In this document: positions 1 to 5,088 of the stretch, in pieces
How positions within the stretch are numbered: position 1 is the first letter of the stretch
How the letters are laid out: each line of letters opens with the position of its first letter
Source: RGIG1828 sp045546535
Lineage (GTDB): Bacteria; Bacillota; Clostridia; UMGS1810
Assembly (NCBI GenBank): GCA_045546535.1
Contig: JAZQDA010000157.1
Coordinates: 1 to 5,088, forward strand
Length of the DNA: 5,088 nt
Direction: 5' to 3'
Program-made: the position numbers and the translations under genes
Notes under the pieces: generated by a model
What the model was told of the DNA's origin: nothing
What the model saw: only the letters and a program-made list of their open reading frames with translations
Database searches by the model: none

Positions 1-526
1 CTTCACCGCTTCTGTTTACAACCGGTGCAGTTGCATCAAATGAGATTTTTCCGCCGTCATCAGTATGGCTTACAAGTGCATCTGTTCCGTTTATTGCATT
101 TATTACGGATTTTCTTACCTGTGCTGTGCCTATGATATTTCGGTTGTTCTGCGAATCGTAAAGCACTGTCATGTTAGCATCGAGAACCATTATTCTCATC
201 TCGGGTGCAAGACCTATTTCCAGAGTAAAACGTTCAAACCCCTCTTTATCTAAAACTCCTGTTTCTTCATTTATATAATCACCAGTGAAACTAGCCACAA
301 CGTTTGACATCGTTGTGGCTTTAAGTTTTTCATCATCATAAAGACGGGTTTTCATTGTACTTATAATGTAATAACTGAAAATAAGAAGAGTTATAAACAT
401 TATAAGGAAATATGTAAGTACCAGTTTTGTCGTGATACTATTAAGTTTGAAAAGACGGCGTTTAGGGTTCTTTAAAATAGTAACCAGCCCCCCATTTAGT
501 AAGCAAGTATTTCGGCTCTGCGGCAT
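1..526 (-). CDS. Sensor histidine kinase, N-terminal part (partial, runs off the window)
   Basis: About 175 residues are readable before the edge. A basic stretch (KNPKRR, then FKLNSITTK, residues 19-34) is followed by one hydrophobic membrane helix at about residues 35-55, and then an extracytoplasmic region that continues to the edge. That region contains RIMVLDANMTVLYDS (111-125), a pattern seen in Cache/PAS-like sensor domains of WalK/PhoR-type kinases. HAMP, DHp and ATPase domains are not in the window, so kinase function is inferred from the topology and the adjacent response regulator. The start at 526 is the only ATG ahead of the membrane helix: an in-frame TAG lies just upstream at 533-535. 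This start overlaps the regulator gene by 65 bp and has only a weak ribosome site. A non-ATG start nearer residue 17 (an ATT codon after a GGGGGG run) is an alternative. The product probably senses an envelope or external signal and phosphorylates the regulator encoded just upstream. The specific signal cannot be told. Confidence 0.85.
   Translation of the reverse strand, partial: MPQSRNTCLLNGGLVTILKNPKRRLFKLNSITTKLVLTYFLIMFITLLIFSYYIISTMKTRLYDDEKLKATTMSNVVASFTGDYINEETGVLDKEGFERFTLEIGLAPEMRIMVLDANMTVLYDSQNNRNIIGTAQVRKSVINAINGTDALVSHTDDGGKISFDATAPVVNRSGE
293..320. repeat. Perfect inverted repeat, 10-bp arms and 8-bp loop, inside the kinase gene
   Basis: Arms AGCCACAACG (293-302) and CGTTGTGGCT (311-320) are exact reverse complements separated by TTTGACAT. 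On the transcript this would fold into a stable 10-bp stem. It lies within the coding sequence for kinase residues about 70-78, just after the membrane helix. No U-run follows on the minus strand, so it is not a rho-independent terminator. A regulatory or structural role is not shown; chance within coding sequence is possible. Confidence 0.6.
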
Positions 527-1145
527 TCGGCTCTATTTTTTCTCTCAAACGCCTTATATGAACATCTACTGTCCGGGCATCGCCGGGATAATCATATCCC
601 CATATTAAATCAAGAAGGTTGTCCCTTGAATATACTTTTCCGGGATTTGACACCAAAAGATCTACAAGGTCGAATTCTTTTGAGGTAAGGTCGGTTGTTA
701 CACCGTCTATGGTAACTTTTCTCTGATTGTAGTCAAGTTCCACAGTTCCTATTCTCACTTTTGTTCTGTCGCCCTTGGGTGCTATGGGTGTAACTCTTCT
801 CATTATCGCTTTAACTCTTGCTTTTAATTCAAGTATGTTGAAAGGTTTTGTTATGTAATCATCGGCGCCGTATTCAAGGCCGAGAATTTTATCCATATCT
901 TCTGTTTTAGCGGTGAGCATAACTATGGGAACGCTTGAAAATTCTCTTATTTTCTGACACACTGAAAGACCGTCAAGTTTAGGGAGCATAAGGTCAAGAA
1001 TTATAAGGTCAAGATTTTTATCACGCGATAACCTAAGCGCCTCTTCACCGTCATAGGCAGTTTCAACATCATAGCCTTCCTGTTCAAAATTGAACTTCAT
1101 TCCCTTTACAAGAAGTTTTTCGTCATCTACTATCAATATTTTCAT
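462..1145 (-). CDS. OmpR/PhoB-family response regulator (WalR/PhoP-like)
   Basis: A complete 227-residue two-domain regulator. The N-terminal receiver domain (about 1-118) has the acidic pair D7/D8, the phosphoacceptor D51 in LDLMLP, the switch residue T78 in MLTAK and the conserved K100 in TKPF. The C-terminal winged-helix DNA-binding domain (about 130-226) carries the family signatures LTSKEFDLVDLLVSNPG, WGYDYPGDARTVDVHIRRLR and the final wing ending GAGYYF. Length is normal for the family. The ATG start is supported by a strong purine-rich ribosome site (GGAGGGG at 1152-1158) six bases upstream. It should act in the cytoplasm as a dimeric, phosphorylation-dependent transcription factor controlled by the kinase encoded directly downstream. 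The receiver resembles the WalR/PhoP group, but many clostridial regulators look similar, so I give no gene symbol and cannot name its regulon. It begins 34 bp after the SLBB gene, close enough for co-transcription. Confidence 0.95.
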   Translation of the reverse strand: MKILIVDDEKLLVKGMKFNFEQEGYDVETAYDGEEALRLSRDKNLDLIILDLMLPKLDGLSVCQKIREFSSVPIVMLTAKTEDMDKILGLEYGADDYITKPFNILELKARVKAIMRRVTPIAPKGDRTKVRIGTVELDYNQRKVTIDGVTTDLTSKEFDLVDLLVSNPGKVYSRDNLLDLIWGYDYPGDARTVDVHIRRLREKIEPNAAEPKYLLTKWGAGYYFKEP

Positions 1146-1179
1146 AAACTTCCCCTCCCGCCGTATACTACTTTTAATT

Positions 1180-1623
1180 TCACTTTAATTTTTTATTGCT
1201 TTTTTCTTTTATTTCCCTGGAAATGTCCCCTATCAAACCACTGATTTCTTTATAAACTCTGCCATCGGAGTCGGCATCTGATGTTACTGCCCTGACCTCA
1301 GAGCCATATTTTGTCTTTCTGCCCACATATATAGTGCAAGGCTCTGTGATAACGGCGTCAAGATCAACCGAATTTGCATCGCCGTTTTTGGTAATGCCTC
1401 CTGCCATATAGATAACATCGTGTACTTTTGTGCCGATTTCAACATCATATCTGCCGTGTTTCTTGACGCACCCCGAAACATTTACCGAAACCTTTTCGCC
1501 GGATGTGAAACTTATTCCTGTAACTTTCACAGTTTCAAGATGCGGACTGAATGTAAAGATAAGGCCTATAAATCCAAGGCATAAAAACAAAAGCACATAT
1601 ATAATGGTTTTATGTTTTTCCAC
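1180..1623 (-). CDS. Membrane-anchored SLBB-domain protein (ComEA N-terminal-like, no HhH)
   Basis: A 147-residue protein. Residues about 7-26 form one hydrophobic helix (TIIYVLLFLCLGFIGLIFTF), most likely a signal anchor placing the rest outside the membrane. Residues about 45-101 match the SLBB fold as found in ComEA and polysaccharide-export proteins: VNVSGCVKKHGRYDV, then HDVIYMAGGITKNGDANSVDLD, then TIYVGRK. SLBB domains generally bind ligands such as glycans, or DNA-uptake partners in ComEA. The C-terminal 45 residues are charged and end in a lysine-rich tail. They do not contain the helix-hairpin-helix DNA-binding motifs that define ComEA, so this is not a normal competence protein. 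The start is GTG (1621-1623), two bases after the rpoD stop, with no convincing ribosome site ahead of it, which suggests translational coupling to rpoD. The role is unknown. Its position between rpoD and a two-component system allows, but does not show, a link to envelope sensing. Confidence 0.8.
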   Translation of the reverse strand: MEKHKTIIYVLLFLCLGFIGLIFTFSPHLETVKVTGISFTSGEKVSVNVSGCVKKHGRYDVEIGTKVHDVIYMAGGITKNGDANSVDLDAVITEPCTIYVGRKTKYGSEVRAVTSDADSDGRVYKEISGLIGDISREIKEKSNKKLK

Positions 1624-1625
1624 TT

Positions 1626-2720
1626 TTATTCAAGGAAGTCCTTTAATTTTTTGCTTCTCGACGGATGGCGGAGTTTGCGAAGTGCTTTGGCCTCAATCTG
1701 ACGGATTCTTTCACGGGTTACTTTGAATTCTCTACCGACTTCTTCAAGAGTTCTTGCTCTTCCGTCATCAAGACCGAAACGAAGTCTAAGTACCTTTGCT
1801 TCTCTGGGTGTGAGAGTATCGAGTACATTCATAAGTTGTTCTTTGAGGAGCATAAATGCTGCCATTTCAGATGGAGCAGGTGCATCGGAATCGGGGATAA
1901 AGTCACCGAGTATGCTGTCTTCTTCTTCACCTATCGGAGTTTCTAATGATACAGGTTCCTGCGCAATTTTCATGATTTCACGCACTCTGTCTTCGTTCAT
2001 ATTCATTTCACGTGCGATTTCATCAACGTGAGGTTCACGGCCGTATTCCTGCAAAAGTTGACGTGATACTCTTATGAGTTTATTGATAGTTTCAACCATA
2101 TGAACAGGGATACGAATGGTTCTTGCCTGGTCCGCTATTGCCCTTGTAATAGCCTGACGAATCCACCAGGTTGCATAGGTACTGAATTTATAACCTTTTG
2201 TATAGTCAAACTTTTCAACTGCTTTGATAAGACCAAGGTTACCCTCCTGAATAAGATCGAGGAAAAGCATACCTCTGCCGACATAACGCTTTGCTATACT
2301 AACAACAAGCCTTAAGTTTGCTTCGGCAAGACGTTTTTTCGCCTTTTCGTCTCCGCCCTGCATTCTTTCGGCAAGTTCTTTTTCTTCGTCGCCTGAAAGA
2401 AGAGGTACTTTACCTATTTCTTTAAGATACATTCTTACAGGGTCATCAAGACCGATTCCCTCAGGTACGGAAATATCGATTTCTTCTTCACTCTGGCTTA
2501 TTTCGGCAAGTTCCTTGTCAAAATCTTCAACAAGTTCAATACCCTTTGCCTCAATAGTTTCATAGACCTTTTCAATCTGCTTTACATTGAGGTCAATTTC
2601 TTCGAGTGCATCCATTATTTCCTTGTAACTTAAAACGCCTCTCTGTTTACCTGTTTCTATAAGTTTTTTAATAATAAGGCTTTTATTGTCGGCTGACATT
2701 TCCTGTTTTTGTGTGCTCAT
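1626..2720 (-). CDS. rpoD: RNA polymerase primary sigma factor SigA/RpoD
   Basis: A complete 364-residue housekeeping sigma factor that directs RNA polymerase to -35/-10 promoters. It has a short N-terminal region 1.1-like segment (about 15-65); region 1.2 starting at DDPVRMYLKEIG (92-103); region 2 (about 129-200) with NLRLVVSIAKRY, GLIKAVEKFDY and the -10-recognition helix FSTYATWWIRQAITRAI (179-195); region 3 with IPVHMVETINKL (204-215); and region 4 (about 288-364). The -35-binding helix-turn-helix lies in TLEEVGREFKVTRERIRQIE (324-343). The large insert between regions 1.2 and 2 of proteobacterial RpoD is absent, as is usual in Firmicutes (where the gene is often called sigA). The ATG is preceded by AAAGGGG (2728-2734) at seven bases, which fixes the start. 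It lies 15 bp after dnaG, the standard macromolecular-synthesis operon arrangement. No missing key residue was seen. Confidence 0.98.
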   Translation of the reverse strand: MSTQKQEMSADNKSLIIKKLIETGKQRGVLSYKEIMDALEEIDLNVKQIEKVYETIEAKGIELVEDFDKELAEISQSEEEIDISVPEGIGLDDPVRMYLKEIGKVPLLSGDEEKELAERMQGGDEKAKKRLAEANLRLVVSIAKRYVGRGMLFLDLIQEGNLGLIKAVEKFDYTKGYKFSTYATWWIRQAITRAIADQARTIRIPVHMVETINKLIRVSRQLLQEYGREPHVDEIAREMNMNEDRVREIMKIAQEPVSLETPIGEEEDSILGDFIPDSDAPAPSEMAAFMLLKEQLMNVLDTLTPREAKVLRLRFGLDDGRARTLEEVGREFKVTRERIRQIEAKALRKLRHPSRSKKLKDFLE

Positions 2721-2735
2721 GTCAATACCCCTTTC

Positions 2736-4490
2736 TTATCCTTTGTTATTGATAATATCATTAAATTCCTGCAAAGAAAGTTTACCCTCCTGCAAAAGCC
2801 GTATGGCTCTTTCGCTCGACGATTTTTGGTTTATCTGATTTATATAATCCGATACTGCCTTGTCGTTGTCATCGCTCATGACATCAAGTGCAAGTATTCC
2901 GGAAACTGTATTTACATCTTCTTTTGTGTCAAACTCTGATAAAAGCATAGACTGAGAAACTTTTTCGCCTTTTTCGTGACACTCCAGTATATACCTGTAT
3001 ATCTTCTTATGTATGGAACTTTCAAAAATTTCTTCATCTATCTTTGGTTTGTACTTTGAAAAAATCTGAGGTTCATAGAAAAGTGTGCTTAAAAGAAGGT
3101 CTCTTGTTTTTTCAAGATACTGCGCCTCGCCGGAAACCTGCGAGTTTTTATTCATCACATTTATAATGTCTGTGTTCGCTCCTGAAAATGTTGTTCCTTC
3201 TGCTTTTTTTATACCCGTCTGTGCTATGATTGATGATGCCTGAACTCCTGTCAGTGCTGAAATCATATTTGCATAGACGTCCAGTTCAACATCGGACGTT
3301 ATAAGGCGGAGGTAATCTGACATTGACGAGATAAAGCCGATTTTACCGTCAGATTGTTTCAGATTGTATTCTTCCCCGAAATATTCTATTAAATACTCCA
3401 TATCGATTTTTCTTGCTGAAAGAAGCGACGAAAACCTTTCAACGCCGTATTCTTTTATAAATTCGTCAGGGTCTTTTTTCGCTTTTAAATTAAGTACGCT
3501 TATTTTGAGATTTGGAAAAGCACGGAGAATATTTATTGCCCTAAGTGTTGCTTTTCTTCCCGCCGAATCAGAGTCAAAACAAATGACAACTTCTTCGAAA
3601 TATTTAGAAAGTTGTTTTGCCTGTTGCTCGGTAAAAGAGGTGCCAAGAGGTGCTACAGTGTTTGTAAAGCCATAACTCATAAGAGCGATTGCATCCATAC
3701 AGCCCTCACACAAAATGCAGAAGTTTTTCTTGGATTTTCTTGCGATATTGAGTCCGTACAAATTCTTTTGCTTACTGAAAACCAAGGTTTCGCGTGTGTT
3801 TATATATTTTGGCAAGGAGTTATCTAAAACTCTGGCACTAAAACCGATTACATTTGAATTTGCATCGAAAATTGTGATTGTCATACGGTTACGGAAAAAG
3901 TCGTAGTATCTTCCTGAATCGTGCCGTTGGATAAGTCCTGCATCATAAATATCAGATTCAGTATAACCTTTTTCTTTGAGATGTTCAAAAAGCGAAGACC
4001 ACGAATCCGGTGCATAGCCGAGCCAGAATGCTTTTACAACATCTGATGAAATGCCTCTTGTTTTAAAATAGTCTATCGCAATTTTACTTGACTTTATATT
4101 TGAATAGAAAAACGCTGCAGCATCTTTATTTATAGAGTGAAGAAGTTCTGATTTTTCTTTTCGTTTCTTGGTTTTATCAGCGTCATAGTCTTTCGTTTCA
4201 GGAAGAGTTATGTTTGCTCTCTTTGCAAGTTTTGTAACCGCTTCGACAAAAGACAGGTTTTCGTTTTTCATAACAAAACCTATTACATCGCCTCCCTCTC
4301 CGCAGCCAAAACATTTGAAAATCCCTCTTCTTGAAGAAACAGAAAAAGAGGGAGTTTTTTCATTGTGGAAAGGACAAAGACCGATGTAGGATGCACCGGC
4401 TTTTTTGAGAGAAACTGTTTGGGAAACGACATCATATATATCATTTTTCTCTGCTATTTCACGGATTATGTATTCTGGAAATACAGCCAT
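2736..4490 (-). CDS. dnaG: DNA primase DnaG
   Basis: A complete 584-residue bacterial primase, which makes RNA primers for lagging-strand synthesis together with the DnaB-type helicase. The N-terminal CHC2 zinc-binding domain has ligands C39, H42, C60 and C63 in LCPFHNEKTPSFSV and FKCFGCGEGGD. The RNA polymerase core has YDFFRNRM (196-203) and IGFSAR (215-220), followed by KYINTRET and the catalytic Toprim segment with E262 (CEGCMDAIAL) and D306/D308 (CFDSDSAGRKA). Residues after about 430 are a poorly conserved C-terminal domain expected to contact the helicase. Length is close to other DnaG proteins. The start is supported by AGGGAG (4496-4501) five bases upstream and by the family N-terminal pattern (FPEYIIREIAEKNDIYDVV). 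Two Toprim positions differ from the commonest form (Cys instead of Tyr at 264, Ser instead of Gly at 307), but the acidic catalytic residues are intact. A candidate promoter lies directly upstream and rpoD follows after 15 bp. Confidence 0.98.
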   Translation of the reverse strand: MAVFPEYIIREIAEKNDIYDVVSQTVSLKKAGASYIGLCPFHNEKTPSFSVSSRRGIFKCFGCGEGGDVIGFVMKNENLSFVEAVTKLAKRANITLPETKDYDADKTKKRKEKSELLHSINKDAAAFFYSNIKSSKIAIDYFKTRGISSDVVKAFWLGYAPDSWSSLFEHLKEKGYTESDIYDAGLIQRHDSGRYYDFFRNRMTITIFDANSNVIGFSARVLDNSLPKYINTRETLVFSKQKNLYGLNIARKSKKNFCILCEGCMDAIALMSYGFTNTVAPLGTSFTEQQAKQLSKYFEEVVICFDSDSAGRKATLRAINILRAFPNLKISVLNLKAKKDPDEFIKEYGVERFSSLLSARKIDMEYLIEYFGEEYNLKQSDGKIGFISSMSDYLRLITSDVELDVYANMISALTGVQASSIIAQTGIKKAEGTTFSGANTDIINVMNKNSQVSGEAQYLEKTRDLLLSTLFYEPQIFSKYKPKIDEEIFESSIHKKIYRYILECHEKGEKVSQSMLLSEFDTKEDVNTVSGILALDVMSDDNDKAVSDYINQINQKSSSERAIRLLQEGKLSLQEFNDIINNKG

Positions 4491-4522
4491 ATTTTCTCCC
4501 TGCCTTTCGTTTTATTATTCTT

Positions 4523-4551
4523 TATATATTATTCGACAAAAATTGTGTAAA
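4523..4551 (-). promoter_or_regulatory. Candidate sigma-A promoter upstream of dnaG
   Basis: In the 66-bp gap before dnaG the minus strand has TTTACA (4546-4551), a 17-bp spacer and TATATA (4523-4528), within a very AT-rich stretch. This is five of six matches to the -35 consensus and about four of six to the -10, at ideal spacing. It would start transcription near 4516 and give a leader of roughly 25 bases containing the AGGGAG ribosome site. A second reading, TTGTCG with a TAATAA -10 at 16 bp, overlaps it. It could drive dnaG-rpoD and downstream genes independently of the dGTPase gene. AT-rich gaps give such matches by chance, so this is moderate evidence only. Confidence 0.45.
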
Positions 4552-4556
4552 TCCTT

Positions 4557-5088
4557 TTAATTGCCATAACCAAAAAGTTCGCTGTAAAGGTTTATGCAAT
4601 AGTTATCGGTCATACCGGCAATATAGTCGCACACTACGGTGTGTATGTCCCACTCGTTTAAAAGACTTACGTATTCAGGGGGAAGTCTATCGGCATTTTT
4701 AATGAAGTGGTTATATATCTTTTCTATTATTATAAGAGAATGCTGGTCTCTGTCTCTCATTTTATCATACACATTCTTAAACATAAAATCTCTGAGTGAC
4801 ATCATATTTTTTTCAGTTTCATCGCTCATTGAAATGTCGCCCTTATCAAGACTTGTATACACAAGGTCTGTGATAAGACTGTCAATTCTTTCTGAACCTG
4901 TTACACCAAGTGCTGAAACAAGGTCTTTGGGGATATCAGAGAGGGAAATCATACCTGCACGTATTGCATCATCAATATCGTGATTTATATACGCTATGCG
5001 GTCTGCATATTTTACAATTCTGCCCTCGGGGGTAGACGCGATATTATCACCTGTGTGGTTTACTATACCGTCGCGTACCTCAAAGGTG
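4557..5088 (-). CDS. dgt: dGTPase-like HD-domain triphosphohydrolase, C-terminal part (partial)
   Basis: The reading frame enters from the window edge and gives 176 C-terminal residues; the N-terminal half with the HD motif lies outside. The visible start TFEVRDGIVNHTGDN, followed by TPEGRIVKYADRIAYI and then NHDIDDAIRAG, is the characteristic segment of the deoxyguanosinetriphosphate triphosphohydrolase (Dgt) family in Firmicutes. The Asp of YADRIAYI (residue 29 of the visible part) corresponds to the last metal ligand of the HD site. The family hydrolyses dNTPs, classically dGTP, to the deoxynucleoside and triphosphate, and so affects dNTP pools. Actual substrate preference cannot be read here. 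The frame stays open past the internal ATG at 4952, so that ATG is not the true start. The gene ends 66 bp before dnaG, an arrangement I recall as common in Clostridia. It fits with nucleotide supply and replication being encoded together. Confidence 0.9.
   Translation of the reverse strand, partial: TFEVRDGIVNHTGDNIASTPEGRIVKYADRIAYINHDIDDAIRAGMISLSDIPKDLVSALGVTGSERIDSLITDLVYTSLDKGDISMSDETEKNMMSLRDFMFKNVYDKMRDRDQHSLIIIEKIYNHFIKNADRLPPEYVSLLNEWDIHTVVCDYIAGMTDNYCINLYSELFGYGN

Noticed and set aside
65..253. Plus-strand open frames across the window (such as this one opposite the kinase gene).
   Set aside because: All lie opposite well-supported minus-strand genes, have no family resemblance and no convincing ribosome sites; they are shadows.
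293..320. The inverted repeat as a rho-independent terminator for the operon.
   Set aside because: No T-run follows on either strand, and it lies within an intact reading frame.
1146..1183. A possible promoter in front of the response regulator (TATAC-like -10 with a TTAAAG -35).
   Set aside because: The spacer is only 15 bp, the hexamers are weak, and the start site would fall at the ribosome site, leaving no usable leader.
1284..1481. A 65-residue minus-strand frame within the SLBB gene.
   Set aside because: It is an alternative frame of a gene with clear domain structure and has no supporting features.
2704..2723. TTGACA at the rpoD start codon as a -35 box.
   Set aside because: No -10-like hexamer at 16-18 bp downstream; the match comes from the bases around the ATG.
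4557..4952. A separate 131-residue gene starting at the ATG at 4952.
   Set aside because: The frame continues open to the window edge and encodes conserved dGTPase-family sequence upstream of that ATG.

Overview
The window looks like chromosomal DNA from a low-GC Firmicute, most likely a member of the Clostridia. Three things point there: the AT-rich sequence with an A/T-ending codon bias; the gene order dGTPase-like protein, DNA primase, housekeeping sigma factor; and the short RpoD/SigA type without the large non-conserved insert of proteobacterial sigma-70. Species cannot be assigned from the sequence alone.

Every gene lies on the minus strand, so transcription runs from high to low coordinates. 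In that order the window holds: the C-terminal half of a dGTPase-like HD hydrolase (4557-5088, cut by the window edge); dnaG primase (2736-4490); rpoD/sigA (1626-2720); a small membrane-anchored SLBB-domain protein (1180-1623); an OmpR/PhoB-family response regulator (462-1145); and the N-terminal part of a membrane sensor kinase (1-526, cut by the other edge). Gaps between genes are short: 66 bp before dnaG, 15 bp before rpoD, 2 bp before the SLBB gene, 34 bp before the regulator, and an apparent overlap between regulator and kinase. A plausible promoter sits in the 66-bp gap before dnaG. There is no stretch over 300 bp without a gene, and I saw no RNA gene, mobile element, CRISPR array or clear rho-independent terminator.

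Functionally, the first half is a variant of the classic macromolecular-synthesis operon (dNTP control, replication priming, housekeeping transcription initiation). The second half is an envelope-facing set: an SLBB protein anchored in the membrane and a two-component system resembling the WalRK/PhoPR class. The tight spacing suggests that at least part of the second half is co-transcribed with rpoD. This is mostly an ordinary core-genome region. The points worth a second look are the stand-alone SLBB protein with its 2-bp coupled GTG start, the unusual start of the kinase gene, and a perfect 10-bp inverted repeat inside the kinase gene.
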